Shown here one piece after another: positions 54,160 through 61,147 of a DNA stretch of 64,000 nt. The stretch comes from Phaeodactylibacter xiamenensis (GTDB lineage Bacteria; Bacteroidota; Bacteroidia; Chitinophagales; Saprospiraceae). The stretch covers positions 248,001 to 312,000 of the forward strand of contig NZ_JPOS01000083.1 in NCBI RefSeq assembly GCF_000759025.1, written 5' to 3'. The translations under genes and the position numbers were made by a program. The notes under the pieces were generated by a model. That model saw nothing but the letters and a program-made list of their open reading frames with translations, searched no databases and had not been told where the DNA came from. Each line of letters starts with the position of its first letter. Position 1 is the first letter of the stretch.

Positions 54160-54205
54160 GTCTAACGATAAACACCCGATATAAACGATGCGTTTATCGT
54201 TAGAC
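54160..54205. promoter_or_regulatory. 14-bp inverted repeat after the integrase gene
   Basis: Perfect arms GTCTAACGATAAAC (54160-54173) and GTTTATCGTTAGAC (54192-54205) with an 18-base centre that carries a further ATAAACGAT. It lies between the integrase stop and the Zn-ribbon gene. No U-run follows on the minus strand, so an operator or recombinase/excisionase site is more likely than a terminator. Confidence 0.55.
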
Positions 54206-54219
54206 ACGATGTGTTTTTA

Positions 54220-55416
54220 TCATCTAAAGAAGTCCAAATCGCGGGCTAGCTTGGCGCTGTCCATAGTGGACGCGCGAAGATACCTGTCTACTGTGCTAAG
54301 TTTCTTCCAGCCGCCGATGTCCGCGATAGTTTTCATAGATGCCCCCATCAGTCGTAGATTCGTTGCGGCTGATCTTCGCGCGGTGTGAAAGGTGACGAAC
54401 ATACACTTTGGACCTGTCCGATCCCCTTGCGCAACGAGCTGATTAATACCTGCCAGGCTTGCGATCTGTTTAAGCGATCTGTTAGCGACCTGGTTAGCAG
54501 TGAAGCTGAAATCAAAATTATATGCTTCGCATAATTTCCAAGCAGCCGCCTTAACTGGAACTGTAGCTTTGATGTCGGTCTTTTGACTAACATAATTCAT
54601 GTACATCTCACCGCCATTCCCGAAAAAAGATGCTTTTGATAACCGTACAACATCTGAATACCGCATGATAAAGTAATAGGCTACCAGGAACCGGTCGCGC
54701 TCGCGCTCTAACTGCGGCATGTTCGATAAGTCGAGGTTTTCGATTAATGCTATTTCTTCCTTTGTCAGGAATATTTTGTTTGATGATTCGTTATCCCTGG
54801 TTTTGAACCAAGGAGCTTTGTACGATTTGTTGTGATGCAACCCCTTTTCCTCTGCTATTCTCATCACCTTTTTGTACACGCGAAGATGTTTAGTCAGCCC
54901 GCTCCAGTTCACACCATTCTCCAGTATGAAGTCCGAAAAGGAATAGTAGAAGTCTTTATCTATTTCGTTCCATGAAATATCTTCCCGTCCATTTAAGCTA
55001 AGATACTGTTTGAGCTTATTGAGTGCTGTACGATAGCCTTTCACAGTCCCTACTTTCAGGCCGTGATTGCTTTCGATGTATGCCTCCAGGAAAGCGACCA
55101 TACTGCCAGACTTATCCTTTTCCCCATAATGCGCCAATTGACCGCCGTCCAAGATATGCTGTTCGATCTTCCGCTTCTGCAAAAGCAACTGCCTGTTGTA
55201 CTGTTTCGCAAGCACGTATTTCTTGCTCACCTCCCCTCTTTTCTTGTCCCAATATTTTTTTTCAACTGCTAGCCCGGTGGGAAAATACCTTCGCTCCCCT
55301 TGGTATGATGCGTACAGTCTAATCGTATATGTGCCGTCCTGCCTGGGTGGATCGTTGATGATATGCCTCAGTGTCATGTCGCTATTGTTTTGTGTATTCG
55401 CTTTGGATTGGCTCAC
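54220..55416 (-). CDS. Tyrosine recombinase (integrase)
   Basis: 398 aa. Typical Bacteroidota mobile-element integrase: N-terminal Arm-type strand region (DGTYTIRLYASYQGERRYFPTGLAV..KYWD), SAM-like core-binding domain, and catalytic domain with Arg in FIMRYSDVVRLS, HxxR in FHTARRSAATNLR, a Trp at the second His position (IGGWKKLSTVDRY) and Tyr nucleophile in DRYLRA. It presumably integrates into tRNA-Arg. Alternative start 55377 avoids the 35-bp overlap with the DUF1874 gene. Confidence 0.92.
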   Translation of the reverse strand: MSQSKANTQNNSDMTLRHIINDPPRQDGTYTIRLYASYQGERRYFPTGLAVEKKYWDKKRGEVSKKYVLAKQYNRQLLLQKRKIEQHILDGGQLAHYGEKDKSGSMVAFLEAYIESNHGLKVGTVKGYRTALNKLKQYLSLNGREDISWNEIDKDFYYSFSDFILENGVNWSGLTKHLRVYKKVMRIAEEKGLHHNKSYKAPWFKTRDNESSNKIFLTKEEIALIENLDLSNMPQLERERDRFLVAYYFIMRYSDVVRLSKASFFGNGGEMYMNYVSQKTDIKATVPVKAAAWKLCEAYNFDFSFTANQVANRSLKQIASLAGINQLVAQGDRTGPKCMFVTFHTARRSAATNLRLMGASMKTIADIGGWKKLSTVDRYLRASTMDSAKLARDLDFFR

Positions 55417-55990
55417 GCCTAGCTACTTCCCGCACCAAGCCCTGTGGGTCTATGATTGCACGTAGGCAATCCAAGTAATCCGATTGCTTTTCGGACCACT
55501 CTCGCAGATCCCCATCCTCACATTCCTGCATCGCTTTCCGGGCAGACCGTAACGCCTCCAGGTCACCGCCTTTCAGCCAAAAGATGTTCTCCAGGTATCG
55601 TACACATTTCGGTTCATGGATATCCATAGACATGAGGTCGTTCCAAGATGGAATGGGAAAGCAGGATAAGTAGAAGCCCTCGAAGTATTCGAAGTCCTTT
55701 TCCTGGACTGCCATGCCCTTGTACACGTTTTCCTGCCGGTAGGATAATCGCATGATGAGGAGCCGGTCGCCGTGCGACAGCTCCGTGCGCTCACGGTTGA
55801 TCGGCGTACGCCAGCCGGTGTGCTTTTGGATGATCTTCGCGTTTTGATCGTAGCCAATCCAGCTTCGGATTGGTTGCCCAAACTTGATGGCGTGTTTGAT
55901 CTCGCTAAAGAAGACTTCAGCTGAGATAGAGTTTATATCGTACGTGCCGGCCACGGGCATGGTGGCACTATTTAGGACGTGTGTTGTCAT
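55382..55990 (-). CDS. DUF1874 (AcrIII-1/Crn2 ring nuclease family) protein, His47 replaced by Tyr
   Basis: 202 aa. Residues 4-110 follow the DUF1874 (STIV B116-like) pattern: HVLNSATMP at the start, SWIGYDQNAKIIQ, then TPINRERTELSHGDRLLIMRL. In SIRV1 gp29 (AcrIII-1) the equivalent motif is IGHD with catalytic His47, and here residue 47 is Tyr (codon TAC, one base from His). AcrIII-1 degrades cyclic tetra-adenylate and so blocks type III CRISPR signalling. The His loss suggests binding without cleavage, or another ligand. The C-terminal 90 residues are additional and unknown. Overlaps the preceding gene by ATGA. Confidence 0.75.
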   Translation of the reverse strand: MTTHVLNSATMPVAGTYDINSISAEVFFSEIKHAIKFGQPIRSWIGYDQNAKIIQKHTGWRTPINRERTELSHGDRLLIMRLSYRQENVYKGMAVQEKDFEYFEGFYLSCFPIPSWNDLMSMDIHEPKCVRYLENIFWLKGGDLEALRSARKAMQECEDGDLREWSEKQSDYLDCLRAIIDPQGLVREVARREPIQSEYTKQ

Positions 55991-56190
55991 ATCACTTGAA
56001 GTTTGAAGAATATAAAATCAATCAGCAGTATCAGAGCTACGACATATAGCCAGTAATGGCGCTGCCATCGCTTTTTGACCAGGAGGTTGTACTGCTTTTT
56101 CAGCCTTCCCTCCTGGTCTCGCTCTTCGTGGATTAGGTAGGACTTGTACCCGCGTGGGGTCAGGTCGTTGTCGTTGCGCTTCAGCTTCAT
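55987..56190 (-). CDS. 67-aa tail-anchored basic protein
   Basis: Start ATG at 56190 overlaps the preceding stop (ATGA); the longer frame from 56262 would overlap another gene. Basic N-terminal part (LKRNDNDLTPRGYKSYL, LVKKRWQRHYW) and C-terminal membrane span (LYVVALILLIDFIFF). Unknown. Confidence 0.55.
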   Translation of the reverse strand: MKLKRNDNDLTPRGYKSYLIHEERDQEGRLKKQYNLLVKKRWQRHYWLYVVALILLIDFIFFKLQVI

Positions 56191-56327
56191 AGCCCGCCGT
56201 TTAGCTTCGCCACACGCTCCACAGCTTCTGCCCGGGTGGAGTGGTCGCTCTCTGGGTGCCATTTTCCATTAGGGTCATAGAAGCCAACTGTGAAAAGGGT
56301 TGGTTCGGTCTGGATATATACGTACAT
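56187..56327 (-). CDS. 46-aa hypothetical protein
   Basis: Starts MYVYIQTEPTLFTVGFYDP, 2 bp after the stop of the next micro-gene upstream, and ends overlapping the following start. Small alpha/beta pattern (WHPESDHSTRAEAVERVAKLNGG). Unknown. Confidence 0.55.
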   Translation of the reverse strand: MYVYIQTEPTLFTVGFYDPNGKWHPESDHSTRAEAVERVAKLNGGL

Positions 56328-56329
56328 CG

Positions 56330-56449
56330 TTATACTGTTTTGAGGATGAATAGAATAATCAGGACGGCGCAACCTATCAGCGTATCGCGCAAAATGTTAC
56401 GGCCCTCTCGCTTGATCTCATCTTTGTCGGTCTGGATTTTCACCTTCAT
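56330..56449 (-). CDS. 39-aa single-span micro-protein
   Basis: ATG at 56449, stop TAA at 56330-56332. It reads MKVKIQTDKDEIKREGRNIL, then a membrane span (LIGCAVLIILFIL). It sits 6 bp after one gene and 2 bp before another, in the tight packing of the element. Confidence 0.5.
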   Translation of the reverse strand: MKVKIQTDKDEIKREGRNILRDTLIGCAVLIILFILKTV

Positions 56450-56455
56450 GTTCAA

Positions 56456-56761
56456 TTACAGGGTTATGTTGATTGAGAAAAATTGACGAATGCTAATCTG
56501 ATCCGCCAATGGCACCTTTGGCAACCAATTCTTCCGAATGTGTTCTCTAGTTTCTTCGTACGTCATTTCGATGTCGGAGAAACTGGCATAGCTGTTGCCT
56601 CGCATGCTCGTATAACTCAGGTAGAATTCAGAGACATAGTTGGGTATCCGCTTGAAGGTTTCTGTTTGCACGCGGTCATCTTCTGCGTTGATGTACGAAA
56701 ATCGAATCCGGTTCCCGTAAACTCGCAAAGTGTACCGTTCTCCTATCTTTTGAGTAATCAT
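56456..56761 (-). CDS. 101-aa hypothetical protein
   Basis: Soluble, mixed alpha/beta, rich in Tyr and Arg (GERYTLRVYGNRIRFSYI). No family recognised. Separated by 17 bp from the upstream gene. May be a small nucleic-acid-binding or regulatory protein; no direct support. Confidence 0.5.
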   Translation of the reverse strand: MITQKIGERYTLRVYGNRIRFSYINAEDDRVQTETFKRIPNYVSEFYLSYTSMRGNSYASFSDIEMTYEETREHIRKNWLPKVPLADQISIRQFFSINITL

Positions 56762-56778
56762 TTTATGAAGTTTCAGGG

Positions 56779-57282
56779 TTAATAAGGAATATCCGCCGTG
56801 TCCAGCAATACAGGTTCGAGCTTGTTACGATTGCGTAGCAGCATTGACAGGAAGCTGATCGAAGCCTGAAATTCAGAGCAGTTGTACTGATCGGTGCTGA
56901 TCCTGCCAAACTGGTACGCAGCCTGGACGAACCCGGAGAGGTACGCAGCAGGAGCGACCGGCCGCAGCTGAGCAGTGATGAAGGCCCGGGCAAGCACGTC
57001 TGATTGTTGTTCATCAAGCGCGTAGCCAATTAAATCCACGTCGTACAGGCGTTCACCTTCGTACCGCGCGTAGAAATAGTCCGCTGCCAGTTTTCCAAGG
57101 CTCGTAAATTTTGAATTTGATTGCTGCCCAGGTTCTTGCCAGGCATACTGTGCCTCCTCCCCTACTGCCGCGTAATTGGCAATCACCTGGACAATTCCCG
57201 CCCTCATCCGGTCGATAAGGAACAACATGGGTATGGCTGGTCGGAGGAGTGACAACTCCTCCGGAGTAATTTTCTTTTTCAT
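56779..57282 (-). CDS. 167-aa hypothetical protein
   Basis: Helical protein with a hydrophobic N-terminal helix (LLRPAIPMLFLIDRMRAGIVQVIA) but no clear span. No recognised domain. A hairpin at about 57297-57322 (GGCGG.TGGC / GCCA.CCGCC) separates it from the large membrane protein gene upstream. Confidence 0.5.
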   Translation of the reverse strand: MKKKITPEELSLLRPAIPMLFLIDRMRAGIVQVIANYAAVGEEAQYAWQEPGQQSNSKFTSLGKLAADYFYARYEGERLYDVDLIGYALDEQQSDVLARAFITAQLRPVAPAAYLSGFVQAAYQFGRISTDQYNCSEFQASISFLSMLLRNRNKLEPVLLDTADIPY

Positions 57283-57343
57283 GTGAATATGTTGGGGCGG
57301 CTGGCAGATGCCAACCGCCGGTTAAGTTATTTGGACGCTATGC

Positions 57344-58933
57344 TCATTGCTTGCCCTGTTTATGGTTGATTAGAGCAGTGAGCGAGTTGACCCAATTCCG
57401 ATTATTTTCGATAGCATCGAGCGTACGGCGCTGTACGGTTTCCCCTTTTCGTTCCGCTGCCAGTTTTTTTTGTGTCTGCTCCCCGAGACGTTTCTTATGT
57501 CGTTTGAGCCGCTGGAGCAAGTCCGGTAACGGCATATTCGCATAGTTTTCTAATGGAGGGTTTACTGCCCACCGGATGCCGTGGCTGGGAGGCTCCGTGG
57601 TTAGTGGTTCGTGGCTGGTTCTGGGAGGTGGTTCCGGACCACCATCTGGTTTGGTGGGTGGTGGCTCATGGTCGTACACTTTCGTACGGTCTTGGGGGGC
57701 ATCCTTTCGTGTGAAACCGATCTGTCTACGTTTAGGCTGTATGTAAATCGTACGGTCACCGTCCTGCTCGCCGGTGTCCTCCTGCTGAATCTTCAAGTTG
57801 ATCGTGATATTTGATAACTGTGTGGGATCGTACAGCTCAGTCGGAGCCGTAGGTAATGGCGGGGGCGGTGTTTTGGCTGCAAAGTTCGCAATGCGGGTGC
57901 GGATATTTGTCTGAATCCGGTCACGGAAGGCGTGCCAGGCTTCGATGTAGGCAGGGGGGCTGACATCATATTGCGACAATTCGATCGTTTGTTTAATGCC
58001 ACTGCCTTTCACATAGATGCGCTCCAGAATGACCGAAGCCAGGAAAATAAACAACGAAATAACGGTGAAATAGGCCAAACCACCGCCGTAGCCGTCCACC
58101 GTGGCAGTACGTTCGCCTTTGGCTTCCTGGAATTTCTTTTCCAGGCTTGCGGTGGCTTTCTGGTAAGTGGTTTTGATTTCTGCCAGTAGGGCCTTATGCT
58201 CTGCCAGTAGGGTGGAAAGGGCTTCGGCTTTTTCAGCCTTGATACCGGCAATGGCTGTGGCTTCCTCCGCCTGGAGGTTCGCAATTTTCTGACGGGCCGC
58301 ATCTTTGGCGGTGGCGAAGGATTGCCCCGTTCTGCGCTCCCGGTTGTAGATATTGGAAAGCTCCCGTTTGGCGGCTCCGATCTTACCGGCATACGAAGTT
58401 TGCTCAGCGGCCAAGCGTTCCTGGTATCGCTGAGCCGTGGCGGTACTGTCATTCCGGTAGGTTTCAGCCGCTTTTGCCTGGTTGGCGTTGTAGTCGATTC
58501 GTGCGCCTTTTATGGCTAAGCTGTCCCGCTCTGGCTCGACTACTACGGAATCAACGATTATTTTGCTATTCACAAACGAGAGATACCCGGAAGTAGCCAT
58601 TAGCCCAATTCCCAAGACCACGTAAATCACAGTCAATGCCAGGTCTAAGCCTTGAAACCGTTTGTAGAGAAAGGAATCAACAGCTTGGGGTATCATAATC
58701 CTCAGTCCGCCCTCTAAGACGAAAGTAGCGATAAGTGCAATTGCTCCTGCAACATACCATGAATATTGCCCCGCAATTGGTTCAAAGGCACTTACTGTAG
58801 CCGTAAAAATGCCCCCGATTTCAGTTGTGCCACTAACGATAAGCGTAGCTACAATAATCCAGCTTATGCTACGAATCCGAGCGTGTCTAGCTGCAAATTC
58901 CATGTCTGTTGGGGGAGATTTGAGATTTTTCAT
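57344..58933 (-). CDS. Large coiled-coil membrane protein of the element
   Basis: 529 aa. Three N-terminal membrane spans (about 24-45, 57-75, 96-119), a long coiled coil rich in Ala, Glu and Lys (about 130-280), another span (about 285-305, YFTVISLFIFLASVIL), then a cytoplasmic proline-rich region with RTSHEPLTTEPPSHG and a basic end. No Walker motif. The plan suggests a membrane-anchored structural or pore-like protein with a long extracytoplasmic or cytoplasmic stalk. It is the largest protein of the element. Family unknown. Confidence 0.6.
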   Translation of the reverse strand: MKNLKSPPTDMEFAARHARIRSISWIIVATLIVSGTTEIGGIFTATVSAFEPIAGQYSWYVAGAIALIATFVLEGGLRIMIPQAVDSFLYKRFQGLDLALTVIYVVLGIGLMATSGYLSFVNSKIIVDSVVVEPERDSLAIKGARIDYNANQAKAAETYRNDSTATAQRYQERLAAEQTSYAGKIGAAKRELSNIYNRERRTGQSFATAKDAARQKIANLQAEEATAIAGIKAEKAEALSTLLAEHKALLAEIKTTYQKATASLEKKFQEAKGERTATVDGYGGGLAYFTVISLFIFLASVILERIYVKGSGIKQTIELSQYDVSPPAYIEAWHAFRDRIQTNIRTRIANFAAKTPPPPLPTAPTELYDPTQLSNITINLKIQQEDTGEQDGDRTIYIQPKRRQIGFTRKDAPQDRTKVYDHEPPPTKPDGGPEPPPRTSHEPLTTEPPSHGIRWAVNPPLENYANMPLPDLLQRLKRHKKRLGEQTQKKLAAERKGETVQRRTLDAIENNRNWVNSLTALINHKQGKQ

Positions 58934-58954
58934 AATTTTGATTGGTTTTTAACC

Positions 58955-58995
58955 CGGGTCGGCTGTCTATCCTCAGCAAAGGTGCAGCCGGCCCG
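58955..58995 (-). terminator. Hairpin before the coiled-coil gene
   Basis: Stem CGGGTCGGCTG / CAGCCGGCCCG in the gap between the small basic gene (59009) and the coiled-coil gene. The minus-strand U-run is weak (GTTAAAAACC), so attenuation is possible. Confidence 0.45.
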
Positions 58996-59008
58996 TTTTG
59001 TTAGAAAT

Positions 59009-59248
59009 TTAGTTCATTCCAGAGCGCCAGCCGGTTTCGGGTCTGTACTCGTCGATCATGTTCGAACCGAAAGGCAACGATCGGTCGTACACCGCCGCAT
59101 ACAAGACGCGATATTTGCGCACGAATGCCTTTGCGCGTTGGGTGTTTTTGATGCGGTGGTAGCAAAGTTTTCCGTTCTTTTGCCGCTCGGTCCCGATTTG
59201 GCCCTTAGTATATTTTGCGGGGCGATAGCCCAATAACAAATCTGCCAT
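59009..59248 (-). CDS. 79-aa basic hypothetical protein
   Basis: Basic and aromatic (LLLGYRPAKYTKGQIGTERQ, HRIKNTQRAKAFVRKYRVLY). Its ATG shares one base with the stop of the replication-like gene (TAATG), so they are translationally coupled. Could bind nucleic acid, for example as an accessory to replication; not recognised. Confidence 0.5.
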   Translation of the reverse strand: MADLLLGYRPAKYTKGQIGTERQKNGKLCYHRIKNTQRAKAFVRKYRVLYAAVYDRSLPFGSNMIDEYRPETGWRSGMN

Positions 59249-60237
59249 TATGAATTGATTTTCATCCGCGCCGCAAGTGTCGAAATGCTGCTGGATGGGT
59301 TGATGGAAGAAGATGATGAACTGGGCAAGCTACCCATTTCGGCCAGCCGGTTTAAGCCGTTATTTTTGATGAACTCGGAAATTTTTTCACCTCTGGTGAG
59401 ATTTCTGCGAGCTGCTTCGCTGGTGCCGGCCAGGATGGCTCCGAATTCATTTTTTGTGTCCGCTGCTTTGAGAAGGTGTTGAAAAATCACCGATCGTAGC
59501 CACCGTCGCTGCTCGGCAGTGTAGTAGTTACCATCGAACAGACGACTCGTGATCGTCCTAAAAATTTGGTTTGAAAATTTCAGAATTTCTTCGGCGGAAA
59601 CGTCCTGATTTGTGGGGGTTTCGCGCTCGTTGGTTGCCCTTAAAAAAGGTTCCTTTTTGTTCTCCGTTTGACTATTTTCGCGCCTCTGGCGCTCATTAGT
59701 AGTTCCCTGTTCTTCCCCTTCAATGAAAGCTTGCGTGAAAGCTTGTTTCTTTTTGAAAGCATCTAGTTCACATTTAGAGTTTCCTTTTAACAAGGAACTA
59801 CAGGAAAAGAAAGAGGCTTTCAAATTGAAAGCTTGGAAGTTGAAAAACTTGGTCAAATCGAGCTTTGTGTTTTTGTCATTTACGTGGAATGTGAAATACG
59901 GGCCTGGATGAAGTTCGAGTTCAAAATCACGATTCGTCCCGTGAAAAATTTTATTCACCACTAAGCCCATCTCTTGACCCGCCTTAATGGCTCTCCATAT
60001 CGTCACCGGGCTATATCCAGTCAATTTGGATAAAGAAACTCGATTCGTTTTGAGAAGGGGGTATTCCAGGTCTGACGCAAGCGCTTCAAGGAGTGGTTTT
60101 GAATTCAGCCTATAACACTCAGTCATAGTAGCCCAAGTGCTCGGTTTAGCATCATTGCGTTTGCATACTTCCCGGATAAACTTTGAAGTTTTTGACTGAT
60201 TCAAGCCGAAAGGGGGGGCTTTTTTTCTGTGTTTCAT
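59248..60237 (-). CDS. Replication-initiator-like winged-helix protein
   Basis: 329 aa. The N-terminal 120 residues carry a helix-turn-helix (LSKLTGYSPVTIWRAIKAGQEMGLVVNK) followed by strands, the layout of phage and plasmid replication initiator or helix-turn-helix replication proteins. A variable middle rich in Glu, Asn and Lys precedes a second helical domain (about 210-290, YYTAEQRRWLRSVIFQHLLKAA). It ends in Ser runs. No rolling-circle (HUH) motif. A hairpin-rich intergenic region lies directly upstream, as expected for an origin. Confidence 0.55.
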   Translation of the reverse strand: MKHRKKAPPFGLNQSKTSKFIREVCKRNDAKPSTWATMTECYRLNSKPLLEALASDLEYPLLKTNRVSLSKLTGYSPVTIWRAIKAGQEMGLVVNKIFHGTNRDFELELHPGPYFTFHVNDKNTKLDLTKFFNFQAFNLKASFFSCSSLLKGNSKCELDAFKKKQAFTQAFIEGEEQGTTNERQRRENSQTENKKEPFLRATNERETPTNQDVSAEEILKFSNQIFRTITSRLFDGNYYTAEQRRWLRSVIFQHLLKAADTKNEFGAILAGTSEAARRNLTRGEKISEFIKNNGLNRLAEMGSLPSSSSSSINPSSSISTLAARMKINS

Positions 60238-60244
60238 AAGTAGC

Positions 60245-60258
60245 TATAATTGAATTAA
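60245..60258. repeat. 14-bp direct repeat, copy in the replication-gene leader
   Basis: TATAATTGAATTAA, identical to 60455-60468. This copy lies 8-21 bases upstream of the ATG of the replication-like gene, within its translation start region. Confidence 0.8.
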
Positions 60259-60263
60259 AAAAT

Positions 60264-60354
60264 GAGGGAGGGCGCCTCTGGCAATCCCTTCCCTCGCGGT
60301 GTCCCGCTCGTTGGCTAACGGCCTGGTCTCGAACCAGGAATTTTCCGAAATTCC
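60264..60354. other. Hairpin cluster, candidate origin or packaging region
   Basis: Four hairpins in 91 bases: GAGGGAGGG / CCCTTCCCTC (60264-60295), CGTT-GGCT-AACG (60309-60320), CCTGG / CCAGG (60322-60338) and GGAATTT-TCCG-AAATTCC (60337-60354). They lie in the only sizeable gap of the element's right half, directly upstream of the replication-like gene, the position that origin and packaging hairpins occupy in small ssDNA phages and plasmids. Confidence 0.5.
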
Positions 60355-60416
60355 GTCAGTTTATGGTTGTTTTTTCTGCCTAAAGTCCTAAGCTTCTTTA
60401 AGACTCGTGTTGTACC

Positions 60417-60447
60417 TTGATTGACACTGACAAAAAGATTATCTTTG
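60417..60447 (+). promoter_or_regulatory. Plus-strand promoter for a small RNA
   Basis: CTTG at 60416-60419, then 20 bases, then TATCTTTG at 60440-60447, a full match to the -7 consensus TAnnTTTG. It points away from every gene of the element and toward a terminator 25 bp downstream. Confidence 0.55.
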
Positions 60448-60452
60448 CTTCA

Positions 60453-60499
60453 GTTATAATTGAATTAAGAGGGGGCTCAAATGCGAGCCCCTTTTTTTT
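60453..60499 (+). ncRNA. Putative antisense small RNA (about 45 nt)
   Basis: Predicted to start near 60453-60455 from the promoter just upstream and to end in the intrinsic terminator GGGGCTC / GAGCCCC plus eight T (60472-60499). Its 5' single-stranded part is TATAATTGAATTAA, the exact complement of the mRNA segment 8-21 bases before the start codon of the replication-like gene. Form and position suggest control of replication-protein synthesis, as in plasmid copy-number RNAs. Confidence 0.45.
60472..60499 (+). terminator. Plus-strand intrinsic terminator
   Basis: GGGGCTC, 6-base loop, GAGCCCC, then TTTTTTTT. The U-run exists only on the plus strand, although all element genes are on the minus strand. 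Confidence 0.8.
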
Positions 60500-60504
60500 G
60501 TTCA

Positions 60505-60783
60505 CTACGCCCGCTTCAGCCTCTTCTCAGAAACTTGCTCCACCAGCGGTCGAACCTCCTCCTGAATCTCCACTAAAAGGTCCAACAGCACCTTAAGCTC
60601 ATGAAGCGGTTCAGATCGTTGATGTCGATTTGACTTATGTACAAAGTGATCCGACTCGAGTGCGCAAATAGCCATGTCCACTAAATAATTCTGCGCCAAC
60701 TCGACATTGAAATCGTTTACAAGGTGGCGTACGGCTTCGCTCTCCAAAAAATTCAAAAAATCCTGATTTTCTGCATTTTGCAT
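60505..60783 (-). CDS. 92-aa helical protein
   Basis: All-helical, acidic N-terminus (MQNAENQDFLNFLESEAVRHL) and a leucine-rich C-terminal helix (LHELKVLLDLLVEIQEEVRPLVEQ). No family recognised. Lies between the excisionase-like gene and the presumed replication region. Confidence 0.5.
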   Translation of the reverse strand: MQNAENQDFLNFLESEAVRHLVNDFNVELAQNYLVDMAICALESDHFVHKSNRHQRSEPLHELKVLLDLLVEIQEEVRPLVEQVSEKRLKRA

Positions 60784-60862
60784 TTCGTGGTAATTTTTTC
60801 TTTTCTAAAAGGTTTTTAAAGAATGGTTGTACGGGGGGGTACGGAGTTGTTTGATGAGTTTA

Positions 60863-61060
60863 CTAAGCTGTTTTAGCTTTAAATCTGCTGTTAATGTACT
60901 TTTCAACTTCTTCCCGCAAGAGATAAACCCTCTTACCAAATCGAAAAGAATTGAGCTTACCCGCCTTACGTTGTCGGTAAAAGTGGAAGCGATCGACTTT
61001 GACTCCAGGTGGAACCATATCAATGGCTTCGTCAGTCGTGATAAATTCCTCTCTGTTCAT
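60863..61060 (-). CDS. Excisionase-like helix-turn-helix protein
   Basis: 65 aa. The sequence TTDEAIDMVPPGVKVDRFHFYRQRKAGKLNSFRFGKRVYLLREEVEKYI follows the MerR-like HTH_17 pattern of Xis proteins (helix-turn-helix, wing with the FGKR.YL motif). It likely binds the attachment arms and directs excision with the integrase. It could also act as a repressor. Confidence 0.75.
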   Translation of the reverse strand: MNREEFITTDEAIDMVPPGVKVDRFHFYRQRKAGKLNSFRFGKRVYLLREEVEKYINSRFKAKTA

Positions 61061-61147
61061 AATACGTATTTTTTAACATTTTAACTGTATGGTGTTGGAA
61101 AAAAAATGCGCTCTAAAACGCGTGTGCAATATAGTTGTTTCGTGCTG

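Noticed and set aside
60301-60354. tRNA-like T arm on the minus strand (CCTGG-TTCGAGA-CCAGG)
   Set aside because: The neighbouring bases do not form acceptor, D or anticodon arms, so it is not a tRNA gene; kept only as a hairpin of the cluster.
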